Below are positions 19,335-26,525 of a DNA stretch of 64,000 nt, piece by piece. The stretch's first letter is position 1. Each line of letters begins with the position of its first letter. This stretch comes from Clostridia bacterium (GTDB lineage: Bacteria; Bacillota; Clostridia; Christensenellales; UBA1242). The position numbers were made by a program, and so were the translations under genes. The DNA lies in NCBI GenBank assembly GCA_022793335.1, contig JAAWCQ010000009.1, positions 124,001 to 188,000 of the forward strand. The letters are read 5' to 3'. The notes beneath the pieces were generated by a model that searched no databases, was not told where the DNA came from, and saw only the letters and a list, made by a program, of their open reading frames with translations.

Positions 19335-19922
19335 TTAAATTATGTTTTGTTCGTCAATATCTTCTTGCGTTCCAATTATGTTATAAGCCTCTTTAAAAAG
19401 CGAATTTGAAACTATAAAAAAGTCTCGCGTAGAAGCATATTCAATGCAGAGTTTTGAGCCAAGCGGAGCATACACATATTCCCCCCAAGGCGTCTTAAAA
19501 TATATATTTTTTGTAAGTGTTGTATATTTTTTTGCAATATCATTTGGCTTGTATAAATCCCACTCTAAGCTGTCTAAACTATAATTATTTTTAAAGGTAT
19601 CACCCTTGACTAAGAATGTCTGACCGTCAGTATATGAGATTATCATTGAATCGCTGCTGACATCTTTTTCTTGAACGACATATTTTTGTTTTTTTAAAGC
19701 ATAAGCTCTGCCATTGTGACTGAATCTCATTCTTAAATCAAGCACTTGACCTACACTTGCTTTTGTCGCATATACGCCAACATTTTTCTGTGCGGTAAAA
19801 ACTGTTCCATCAGAAATTTCTTTAAGAAGGGCTTTTATATCATCAGTGCCGACTAAGTCAATTTTTTCAAAGTCAATATTCTTTTCTGTAAAGCCATCAA
19901 TCGAATAAATTGTCTTTCTCAC
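19335..19922 (-). CDS. Hypothetical protein, 195 aa
   Basis: I do not recognise this soluble protein, and it has no signal peptide or membrane segment. Its C-terminal part shows two similar short units of the form FxVxxxxFKxxY: TFLVKGDTFKNNYS and FFIVSNSLFKEAYN. Each follows a strand-rich segment, which suggests a duplicated small domain. The start is a GTG at 19922 with AAAGGAGG 4 bases upstream, a strong site that supports translation. It is a single gene with its own promoter at 19985-20012. Confidence 0.65.
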   Translation of the reverse strand: MRKTIYSIDGFTEKNIDFEKIDLVGTDDIKALLKEISDGTVFTAQKNVGVYATKASVGQVLDLRMRFSHNGRAYALKKQKYVVQEKDVSSDSMIISYTDGQTFLVKGDTFKNNYSLDSLEWDLYKPNDIAKKYTTLTKNIYFKTPWGEYVYAPLGSKLCIEYASTRDFFIVSNSLFKEAYNIIGTQEDIDEQNII

Positions 19923-19984
19923 CTGCCCTCCTTTTAAAACTGCAAAACAATTTTTCTTACTTGCAATTATTTTTTCCTAATAAT

Positions 19985-20012
19985 ATTTTACTCTGTTGCT
20001 TGCGATTGTCAA
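19985..20012 (-). promoter_or_regulatory. Promoter of the 195-aa gene
   Basis: Read leftward, TTGACA (20007-20012) is followed after 16 bases by TAAAAT (19985-19990). The spacer is one short, but both hexamers are good. Confidence 0.55.
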
Positions 20013-20153
20013 TAGAATTTGCCAAATTAAACCATTCATATATAATCATTTTATTGGTATCTATGCATTTTTATATTTTGTGAGTTTAGTTTGGCAACTA
20101 TTTTTTCTAAGCATTCCATATTAGCTGTCTCTTCAAAATTATATGAAAAAGTG

Positions 20154-20182
20154 TTGACTTATTGTTTGAAAAAGAATATACT
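20154..20182 (+). promoter_or_regulatory. Sigma-A promoter of the glycyl-tRNA synthetase leader
   Basis: TTGACT (20154-20159) and TATACT (20177-20182) are 17 bases apart. The start site would be near 20189, just at the 5' end of the T-box leader. Confidence 0.82.
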
Positions 20183-20188
20183 ATTTTT

Positions 20189-20332
20189 AAGTGATGACGG
20201 AATTGGCAACTCCATAGCTTAACGCGTGTCGGCGTAAAGACAATTCAAATGAGGTGACTTTGGTCACGAATTAGGGTGGAACAGCGTTTTAATCTACGCC
20301 CCTATTGCTTTAAAAGGCAATGGGGCTTTTTT
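20189..20332 (+). promoter_or_regulatory. T-box riboswitch (glycine), short leader
   Basis: The leader holds a T-box antiterminator motif AGGGTGGAACAGCG (20273-20286), one base off the canonical form. Its bulge TGGA can pair with a tRNA ending UCCA, as expected for tRNA-Gly with discriminator U73. A GCGT/ACGC stem (20284-20287 with 20296-20299) forms the antiterminator and shares bases with the terminator stem. A small hairpin (GTGAC/GTCAC, 20254-20267) precedes the motif. Only about 83 bases lie between the predicted start site and the T-box, and the only stem I candidate is GAATTG/CAATTC (20200-20205 with 20241-20246). Candidate GGC specifier codons are at 20205-20207 and 20231-20233. Uncharged tRNA-Gly would favour readthrough into the synthetase gene. 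Confidence 0.85.
20298..20332 (+). terminator. T-box-controlled terminator
   Basis: GCCCC(T)ATTGC (20298-20308) pairs with GCAATGGGGC (20317-20326), with one bulged T, and is followed by six Ts. It is the off-state alternative to the T-box antiterminator. Confidence 0.88.
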
Positions 20333-20433
20333 AATGTATCTGCATACAAAAAAAACGCTTTACACCTTGAAAAAGCGGACAATAATTTATTTTATAATAA
20401 CCAAAATTAAAAGGAGTATTAAAAGGAGAATTT

Positions 20434-21810
20434 ATGGAAACAAAAGCGACAATGGACAAAATTGTAAACTTATGCAAAGGAAGAGGATTTATCTTTCAAG
20501 GCAGTGAAATTTATGGCGGCTTTGCAAACACTTGGGACTTTGGCCCAGTGGGAGTTGAGCTTAAAAACAATATAAAAAGAGCTTGGTGGAAAAGATTTGT
20601 TCAAGAAGACCCAAGCACTTATGGCGTTGACGCAGCAATTTTGATGAATCCAACAGTTTGGCAGGCATCTGGTCATGTTGAAAGCTTTGGTGATCCAAAA
20701 ATGGATTGTCGAAATTGCAAAACAAGACACCGCGCTGACACTTTAATTGAAGCACACAGCAAAGGTAAAATTTCAGCTGAAGGCATGAGCAATGAAGAAA
20801 TGGAGCATTATATTGAAGAGCATGATGTAAAATGTCCTGTTTGCGGGAAACGTGACTTTACACCAATCAGAAAATTCAATCCAATGTTTACCACTTCAAG
20901 AGCAATGACAGGAGATGAAGCTGACATCGTTTATCTTCGTCCTGAAACCTGCCAAGGCGAATATATCAACTTTTTAAATGTTCAACGCTCTACTCGCGCA
21001 AAAGTGCCTTTCGCAATTGCACAAATTGGAAAATCTTTCAGAAATGAAATTACCCCAGGAAACTTTCTTTTCAGAACAATCGAATTTGAACAAATGGAGC
21101 TTCAAAAATTCTGCAAAGAAGAAACAAGTATGAACATATATGCAGATTATAAAGAAAGGGCAATGAAATTTGTTGAAGACTTAGGACTTAAAAGCCAGCA
21201 TTTGAGATTTCACGATCATGACAAATTAGCTCACTATGCAAAAGCTGCCTGCGATATTCAATATTACTTCCCTATGGGCTGGCAAGAACTTAATGGAATA
21301 CATCACCGTGGCACTTGGGATTTGACAAGACACCAAGAATACAGCGGAAAAAATATGAATTATCTGGACCCTGTGACAAATGAAAAATACATTCCAACAG
21401 TTGTCGAATATTCAATTGGTGCTGACAGACTTACCCTTGCCATTATGTGTGAAGCTTATGATGAAGAAACTCTTGAAAATGGCGAAACCAGAGTTGTTAT
21501 GCACTTCCACCCTGCAATCGCACCATACAAAGTTGCAATTCTTCCTCTTCAGAAAAATCTTGGAGATAAGGCAAGAGAGGTCTATGCAAATCTTTCTAAA
21601 AACTTTATGTGTGACTATGATGAAGCCGGCTCAATTGGAAAGCGTTATCGCCGTCAAGATGAAATCGGTACACCTTTCTGCGTAACCATTGACTTTGACA
21701 CTCTTGAAGACAACACTGTAACCATTCGTGACCGTGACAGCATGGAACAAATAAGACTTAATATCAATGAGCTTTCATCTTATATTGAAAGTAAAATTAA
21801 GTTTAACTAA
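20434..21810 (+). CDS. glyQS: Glycine--tRNA ligase (alpha2 type)
   Basis: The 458-aa class II synthetase charges tRNA-Gly with glycine in the cytoplasm. It starts with the characteristic GRGFIFQGSEIYGG and NTWDFGPVGVELKNNIK stretch (motif 1 region). A zinc-binding insertion follows, with CRNC (about residues 90-93) and CPVC (about 132-135). Motif 2 reads SFRNEITPGNFLFRTIEFEQME, and a C-terminal anticodon-binding domain begins near VAILPL. The length fits the single-chain dimeric enzyme, not the alpha2beta2 enzyme typical of many bacteria. Translation starts at the ATG at 20434, with AAAGGAGAA upstream. Expression is under T-box control, which supports the assignment independently. A terminator follows. 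Confidence 0.97.
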   Translation: METKATMDKIVNLCKGRGFIFQGSEIYGGFANTWDFGPVGVELKNNIKRAWWKRFVQEDPSTYGVDAAILMNPTVWQASGHVESFGDPKMDCRNCKTRHRADTLIEAHSKGKISAEGMSNEEMEHYIEEHDVKCPVCGKRDFTPIRKFNPMFTTSRAMTGDEADIVYLRPETCQGEYINFLNVQRSTRAKVPFAIAQIGKSFRNEITPGNFLFRTIEFEQMELQKFCKEETSMNIYADYKERAMKFVEDLGLKSQHLRFHDHDKLAHYAKAACDIQYYFPMGWQELNGIHHRGTWDLTRHQEYSGKNMNYLDPVTNEKYIPTVVEYSIGADRLTLAIMCEAYDEETLENGETRVVMHFHPAIAPYKVAILPLQKNLGDKAREVYANLSKNFMCDYDEAGSIGKRYRRQDEIGTPFCVTIDFDTLEDNTVTIRDRDSMEQIRLNINELSSYIESKIKFN

Positions 21811-21878
21811 GCAGTAAAAAATAATCAATTTTTATGATAATTTAATAAATTTTAAGAAAAACTGCATAAAAAACGCAA

Positions 21879-21914
21879 AAAAAACAAGGAATTTTTAATA
21901 TTTCCTTGTTTTTT
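21879..21914. terminator. Bidirectional terminator between glyQS and the radical SAM operon
   Basis: A 13-bp A/T-flanked stem around ACAAGGAA/TTCCTTGT (21879-21891 with 21902-21914) with a 10-base loop lies between the two convergent stop codons. Confidence 0.85.
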
Positions 21915-21922
21915 GTTGTTTA

Positions 21923-23203
21923 TTATTGCTTATTATAGCTTGGATAGAACAAAGATAAAATTGCACCATAATGCACAATTCCTCGCTTTGTAATCTGAAC
22001 AATATTGTTTGCTGATATTGTTACATAACGCTTTTTCAAAAGAAATTCAAGTTGATTTTTATAATATTCTCTTGCTGTTTCCTTCAATATTTCATCTAAA
22101 ATTTTTAAGCTGAAACGACCACTATAGCCACTTATCGCAACATATTTTGCAGCCATTTCTTCCTTAGGCAAAACATAAATATCCTCTTCATCAAAGGTGC
22201 CATGTGCTAAAATCTGCTCTAAACTCTGCTCTGTCTTTCCTATGTTATAGCTCACACCGTTCGAGCCCTTACTTTGCGCAGAAATTCCAAAGCCTTTATA
22301 GGAGGTGTTGTCCAGCATTCTATGTCGAATATAGGATGACAAACCAAGGTCATATTTATCAAGTGAAAAGGTGTTTTGACCAAAAATTCCATTATAGCCA
22401 AGCCTTGTCAATTTGTGAAATAGATAGCAATATTGCTTAAATAACGCCTTTTTTGACATATTTTCTTTAATTTTTAATATATTTGTGCGAAATTCATACA
22501 ATGTCACCTGCTGCGGCTTAAAATATTCAATTGTCGCAAGCGCATCTTTCAAATCTTTTTTAGTTTGGTTTTTTAAGCCATACATAAGGTCAATGTTGAC
22601 TTTGTTTATACCATATTTTTCACACCATGAAAGTGCATTCTTCATTCGCTCCACTGTCGGATGAGACCTGTCATTTTCTTTTAAAAACTTCTTGTTTACT
22701 GTTTGAAGCCCAAATGAGATTCTTTTGAAGCCATTTGAAGAGATAATTCTGATCTTTTCTTCAGTTATACTTAAAAATGTAGATTCAATGCTTGGCTCAG
22801 TATCTTTTGAAAGTTTCATCTTATCAAAGATATTTTCTTTTACAAATTCCAAAAGATTTTTGAAATTGTCTTCATTAAGGCATGTTGGTGTGCCTCCACC
22901 TATATCAAGCCCAGTCAAATTTTTATCTTTATGTTTATCAATGAAATTTTGAATATCTTGTTTTAATATTTCTATATATCTCTGCTCTGAAGCATTATCA
23001 GTTTTTTCATATTTGACATATTCGCAAAATTTACACTTTGATAAACAAAACGGAATATGAATGTAAAAACAAATATCTTTGTTGTTAAATTGCAGTTTTT
23101 CATCCATTTTAAATTCAAGCCAATCTTCTTTATTGACAGGATATGAAGTATTTAATTTATCGTTGTTTTTCAGTTTTTTAAATATTTTTCGCATTATTTT
23201 CAT
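21923..23203 (-). CDS. HemW-like radical SAM protein, third gene of the Cys/Ser-tail operon
   Basis: The 426-aa protein has the radical SAM cluster motif C53-xxx-C57-xx-C60 in YIHIPFCLSKCKFCEY, preceded by the YIHIPFC signature of the HemN/HemW branch. GGGTP for SAM binding is at 102-106, and a C-terminal winged-helix-like end (LKKRYVTI...ITKRGIVHYGAI) resembles HemW. HemW homologues include heme chaperones and the class C radical SAM methyltransferases of peptide natural products. Here it is the last gene of an operon with another radical SAM enzyme and a Cys/Ser-tailed protein, 28 bases after the former. A peptide-modifying role is therefore plausible but is inference. The ATG at 23203 has only a distant AAGGA, so translation may depend on the upstream gene. 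A true HemW function cannot be excluded. Confidence 0.85.
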   Translation of the reverse strand: MKIMRKIFKKLKNNDKLNTSYPVNKEDWLEFKMDEKLQFNNKDICFYIHIPFCLSKCKFCEYVKYEKTDNASEQRYIEILKQDIQNFIDKHKDKNLTGLDIGGGTPTCLNEDNFKNLLEFVKENIFDKMKLSKDTEPSIESTFLSITEEKIRIISSNGFKRISFGLQTVNKKFLKENDRSHPTVERMKNALSWCEKYGINKVNIDLMYGLKNQTKKDLKDALATIEYFKPQQVTLYEFRTNILKIKENMSKKALFKQYCYLFHKLTRLGYNGIFGQNTFSLDKYDLGLSSYIRHRMLDNTSYKGFGISAQSKGSNGVSYNIGKTEQSLEQILAHGTFDEEDIYVLPKEEMAAKYVAISGYSGRFSLKILDEILKETAREYYKNQLEFLLKKRYVTISANNIVQITKRGIVHYGAILSLFYPSYNKQ

Positions 23204-23231
23204 GTTTTTAAACCAATTTTTCCTTAATTAT

Positions 23232-24146
23232 TTAAAAAATCACATTGCCAAAACCAGCACATAATTTATTGTCATAAGTGTAAGACAGTTGTCCGACGGT
23301 GCTTGGGCAAAGGTTTCTGACATTTCTTGCATAAAACTCAACCAGCTTTCCTTCCTCTGTCATATATATGCCATTTATGCAATCGCATATATCAAGATTG
23401 TGAAATTCTTTAACAGTCACCCCACGCTCGCTGAAATCTTTAAACAGCTCTTTATATTCTATAAAATGCTCTTTTGAAAAATCATTCAATGGCATAATTC
23501 CAACAAAGCCCACTCTGAAAATATCCTGCCCTGCTGCCATGTCCAAATATTTGCAGATCTCTTCTTTATTGTCAATCAGCCCCTTTATTAAAAGAGTGTT
23601 TAACCTTAAAAGTTTCTTGTCTTCAAGTTTATTCATGACCTCTTTAATATCTTCTAAGTGAGCTGTTTTAAAGCCAAAAATCTCATCATTCTTTTCATCA
23701 AGATAATGATGTCTTGAAATATGTATCCCTGCAAGTTTATCCAGCTTGTCTAGTTTGAAAATTTGATGCAAATTAAAACCATTAGTGTTTATGGTCACAT
23801 ACTGCCACTCTCCGCACTCTTCAAACACAGCATTTATTACTGAATTTAAGAGATCAACATCCAAAAGAGGCTCACCGCCTGTGATTGACACTCTGTTTAA
23901 CAATTTTTTCCTTTTTAACTCACGCAAAACAACTCTCAATTTTTCAATATCAAATTCTTTTTCACTGCGCGTTGTTTGCTTCTTTGTATTGTTGTTGCAA
24001 AAAGGGCAACTTGCAAGGCATACATCAGTTATGCTTATATAAAGATTATAACGCATAAACTTGCCCTCTTCAAATTGCCCACTTGAATTGCAAATATTAT
24101 CTTTCATTGGCACTTGTTTGCCAAAAAGCTCTATTATATTTGCCAC
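23232..24146 (-). CDS. MoaA/SPASM-like radical SAM enzyme, second gene of the Cys/Ser-tail operon
   Basis: The 304-aa protein carries C43-xxx-C47-xx-C50 (CLASCPFC) for the SAM-bound 4Fe-4S cluster and SITGGEP (87-93) for SAM binding. Its C-terminal third has four more cysteines (C254, C256, C280, C296) that could bind an auxiliary cluster, as in MoaA- or SPASM-type peptide maturases. It starts at a GTG at 24146, three bases after the stop of the Cys/Ser-tail gene. Its AAGGTG ribosome binding site lies inside the last three codons of that gene, so the two are very likely translationally coupled. The substrate is not known; the neighbouring tail is the obvious candidate. I do not recognise a named subfamily. 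Confidence 0.85.
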   Translation of the reverse strand: MANIIELFGKQVPMKDNICNSSGQFEEGKFMRYNLYISITDVCLASCPFCNNNTKKQTTRSEKEFDIEKLRVVLRELKRKKLLNRVSITGGEPLLDVDLLNSVINAVFEECGEWQYVTINTNGFNLHQIFKLDKLDKLAGIHISRHHYLDEKNDEIFGFKTAHLEDIKEVMNKLEDKKLLRLNTLLIKGLIDNKEEICKYLDMAAGQDIFRVGFVGIMPLNDFSKEHFIEYKELFKDFSERGVTVKEFHNLDICDCINGIYMTEEGKLVEFYARNVRNLCPSTVGQLSYTYDNKLCAGFGNVIF

Positions 24147-24149
24147 TTC

Positions 24150-24698
24150 TTAGCACCTTGAAATACTACTGCCACAGCTTGAAGAAGAGCTGCTGCCGCA
24201 TCTGCTTACACTTGAGCTTCTGCTGCTTCCACAAGAAGATGATGAAGAGCTTCCGCATCTTGAAGATGAGGATGAGCTTCCACAGCTGCTTGCACTTTTA
24301 ATCACATTTCTATTTTGAGCCAGTTTTTTGAGAGAAACTATTTCATCTTTAGTCTGCCCTATCTCGTTGTCAAGAGTGACAATTTCGCCAATAAGTTTGC
24401 CTTCAGTCATAATGCGAGTGCCGCTGTAAGATTTCATCCATTTAAGGTTTAAGTCTTTTCCATCAACCAAAGCATTATAAACAGCAGTAAAAGTTGTTTC
24501 ATTGCCTTCAACAATTGGATTTAAAACCTTTTCTGTAAAAAGCAATTTAAACTCTTTGCTGCAATCTTCGATTGCTTCAGAATAATTGAGATATGCAATA
24601 AAGTCACCAAGTTTTTGATAAGCTTCATCACGACTTACACATCTTTTCACCATTAAATCAATAAACTTTGTCCAATTTTGTTCATTTTTTCTATCCAT
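24150..24698 (-). CDS. Cys-Gly-Ser-Ser tail protein, putative radical SAM substrate
   Basis: The 182-aa protein has three parts: a helical N-terminal domain (about residues 5-88), a probable coiled coil (about 104-128), and a tail (137-182) made almost only of Ser, Cys, Gly and Arg. The tail repeats C-G-S-S with six cysteines at 139, 148, 156, 167, 175 and 182, the last being the C-terminal residue. Such a tail directly before two radical SAM genes is what a modified peptide precursor would look like. It does not match SCIFF or other precursor families I know. An alternative is a metal-binding or low-complexity tail on an ordinary protein. The ATG at 24698 was preferred over the TTG at 24701, with GGAGGG at 24707-24712. 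Confidence 0.8.
   Translation of the reverse strand: MDRKNEQNWTKFIDLMVKRCVSRDEAYQKLGDFIAYLNYSEAIEDCSKEFKLLFTEKVLNPIVEGNETTFTAVYNALVDGKDLNLKWMKSYSGTRIMTEGKLIGEIVTLDNEIGQTKDEIVSLKKLAQNRNVIKSASSCGSSSSSSRCGSSSSSSCGSSRSSSVSRCGSSSSSSCGSSISRC
24153..24290 (-). repeat. Cys-Gly-Ser-Ser repeat-coding tail
   Basis: Imperfect repeats encode six Cys-containing units, of which the first five cysteines are followed by GSS. Spacings between cysteines are 9, 8, 11, 8 and 7 residues. Codons vary between units, so the repeat is kept at protein level and is not a fresh DNA duplication. Confidence 0.85.
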
Positions 24699-24734
24699 CA
24701 AAAATTCCCTCCTTAATGACCTTTTGTTTACCTT

Positions 24735-24763
24735 AATATAGCACTTTTACACAGCCAAGTCAA
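24735..24763 (-). promoter_or_regulatory. Sigma-A promoter of the Cys/Ser-tail operon
   Basis: Read leftward, TTGACT (24758-24763) and TATATT (24735-24740) are separated by exactly 17 bases. They lie about 37 bases before the start codon, behind the terminator of the peptidase genes. Confidence 0.82.
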
Positions 24764-24770
24764 GTAATTA

Positions 24771-24800
24771 AAAAAATCACTTCAACAAAAGTGACTTTTT
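24771..24800 (-). terminator. Terminator of the YugP-like gene pair
   Basis: On the minus strand AAAAAGTCACTT pairs with AAGTGATTTTTT, with one G-U pair and a 6-base loop. It is followed by U residues and sits about 32 bases after the stop of the 24832 gene. Confidence 0.75.
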
Positions 24801-24831
24801 AAAATATTTTTTATTTTTAAAAATTATCCAA

Positions 24832-25551
24832 TTATCTATCTTGCGTAATAGTCAACAGCCAGAAAACTGCCCTCAGCAAAAAGCCAAGTGAAACAAGAAG
24901 CGAAGCAACATAAGTCATAGCTGCGGCGTTTAACAGCTCATCAACAGGCCTTTTTTCTTCATCAGAGATGGTGCAACCAATTTCAGTCAGCACCTTTTTT
25001 GCACGAGCTGAAGCGTTATATTCAACTGGCAGCGTGACAAGTGAAGCGATTACAGACACTCCATAGACAGCAATATATGCATAAATTACAATCATTCCTG
25101 CATTAAGAAAGAATACAAGGTCAAGAAGCAGTCCAATGATGAGCATAGGCACAAGCAGAGCTGAAACAAAATTATTTACTCTTATAATTGTTTGTCTTAC
25201 TTTCAAAGCAAGATAGCCCTGTTTATCTTGTAGAGCATGCCCAAACTCATGAGCAACAATTGCATGAGCGGCGATTGAATTTGAATTGAAGTTTCCTTCT
25301 GAGATAGCAAGAGTTTTTGTGCGTGAGTTGTAATGGTCTGACAGCGTTCCATGACATTTCCCAACAGTGATATTCACGCCATATCTTCCAGCAAGCTCCT
25401 CGGCCAGTTGCCCGCCCGTCATATCAAGTGGAGAAGCAACATTTCTGTATTTATTGTATGTTCCATTCACCTTAGCTTGTGCAAAAATTGATAGAATTAC
25501 GGCAACCAAAATGACCAATCCGCAAATCAAATATCCTATATAATATTCCAT
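24832..25551 (-). CDS. Zinc metallopeptidase, YugP family (membrane)
   Basis: The 239-aa protein has an N-terminal membrane helix (about residues 4-24) and the zinc-peptidase motif HEFGHALQ (HExxH) in AIVAHEFGHALQDKQGY near residue 100. At least three hydrophobic segments follow. This is the layout of the neutral zinc metallopeptidase family PF04298 (B. subtilis YugP), whose substrates are unknown. It is paralogous to the gene just upstream, nine bases away, and the two form an operon. GAGG lies five bases before the ATG. The next operon downstream is the radical SAM/Cys-tail cluster, but a terminator and a new promoter separate them, so a shared role is only a possibility. Confidence 0.88.
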   Translation of the reverse strand: MEYYIGYLICGLVILVAVILSIFAQAKVNGTYNKYRNVASPLDMTGGQLAEELAGRYGVNITVGKCHGTLSDHYNSRTKTLAISEGNFNSNSIAAHAIVAHEFGHALQDKQGYLALKVRQTIIRVNNFVSALLVPMLIIGLLLDLVFFLNAGMIVIYAYIAVYGVSVIASLVTLPVEYNASARAKKVLTEIGCTISDEEKRPVDELLNAAAMTYVASLLVSLGFLLRAVFWLLTITQDR

Positions 25552-25560
25552 AAAAACCTC

Positions 25561-26277
25561 CTAGTTGAAAAGAGTACCCTTTTTTGAAGCGCCCGTCCAA
25601 CCCAGCACAATACGCAAAAATTCTGCCCAGTATGTCAATCTTGCCTCATTTAAAAACTTTTTGCAAAGTCTTAATTGTTCCCCTTCAAACACCTCAGCTA
25701 AATAAATCATGGCATTCTTAGACGCATCTTTTTCAATTGAAATGGTCATAAGTTTGACAACAAGGGCAAGAATGAATATAAAAGCGGAAAGCGCAAGCAG
25801 GCCACAACCTATAATAAACGGAGTACCGCCAAACGCCAACAAAATCATTCCCGCCACCAAACTCGGCATTAAAATTCTTGTTTTTGCGATAAATCTGCCC
25901 ACTCTTCTTAGTCTATGCAATTTTTTCAACTTATTTCCACTCACATCTTGAAGTGCGTGACCAAGCTCGTGAGCTATTATGGTGTAAGATGCAAGGGTGT
26001 GCATATTTAATGTATTACCCGACAAAAACAGTTTGCCTTTGCCATAAGCATCACCAGCTATATTTGAAATTTGCACAATTTCAAGAGGTTTTTTGATATA
26101 TCTGCGCAAAACTTGCTCGACAAAATCAAGCGGCGAGAGATTGGTATTTGCCTCAATATTGTTAAATTCATTATATTTCTCTGCAAATCTTTCATCAGTA
26201 AAGTTTGCAATGGCAAGCAAGAAGCAAAGTGCCAAGAGCGCGGCAAATACAAGACCGATAATTATCCAAACATTCAT
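25561..26277 (-). CDS. Zinc metallopeptidase, YugP family, second copy
   Basis: This 238-aa protein has the same plan as its neighbour: an N-terminal membrane helix (about 2-25), HELGHALQ in YTIIAHELGHALQDVSGN near residue 103, and a hydrophobic pair near 140-180. The two copies are clearly diverged, so the duplication is old. The ATG has no Shine-Dalgarno sequence. A TTGCTT, 17 bases, TAAACT and then exactly six bases before the ATG suggest a leaderless transcript, as for walJ and uvrA below. The substrate is unknown. Confidence 0.86.
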   Translation of the reverse strand: MNVWIIIGLVFAALLALCFLLAIANFTDERFAEKYNEFNNIEANTNLSPLDFVEQVLRRYIKKPLEIVQISNIAGDAYGKGKLFLSGNTLNMHTLASYTIIAHELGHALQDVSGNKLKKLHRLRRVGRFIAKTRILMPSLVAGMILLAFGGTPFIIGCGLLALSAFIFILALVVKLMTISIEKDASKNAMIYLAEVFEGEQLRLCKKFLNEARLTYWAEFLRIVLGWTGASKKGTLFN

Positions 26278-26432
26278 ATATTAAGTTTAATCTAAATCTA
26301 TTTTAAAAGCAAATAAAATATTCATTTTAACTGCAAATTTAAGCAAAATTGCAAGTTTAATGGAGTTTAATAATCAAATTTCTTTTTTGCAAGGTTTAAA
26401 AGATAATAAATTCAATATTAAAATTGGTCAAA

Positions 26433-26463
26433 AAAAAGACTGTTAAAGCAAAACAGCCTTTTT
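26433..26463 (-). terminator. Terminator of the penicillin-binding protein gene
   Basis: On the minus strand AAAAAGGCTGTT pairs with AACAGTCTTTTT (26452-26463 with 26433-26444, one G-U pair) and runs into further Us. It lies 62 bases after the stop codon at 26526. Confidence 0.78.
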
Positions 26464-26525
26464 CCTTGATTTTAAAAATTTTCTTAATTTTATCCTCAGG
26501 TAATACAATCTTAAGTCATTTGAAG

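Noticed and set aside
20189-20262. tRNA-Leu-like look of the T-box leader start (GGAATTGGCA)
   Set aside because: There is no acceptor stem, anticodon stem or T-arm; it fits as the T-box leader.
20367-20398. Second promoter between the T-box and glyQS (TTGAAA...TATAAT)
   Set aside because: The hexamers are 20 bases apart, too far for a confident call.
24150-24698. Assignment of the Cys-rich protein to the SCIFF family
   Set aside because: It also has six cysteines in about 45 residues, but SCIFF peptides are short and have different spacing and no Ser-rich CGSS repeat.
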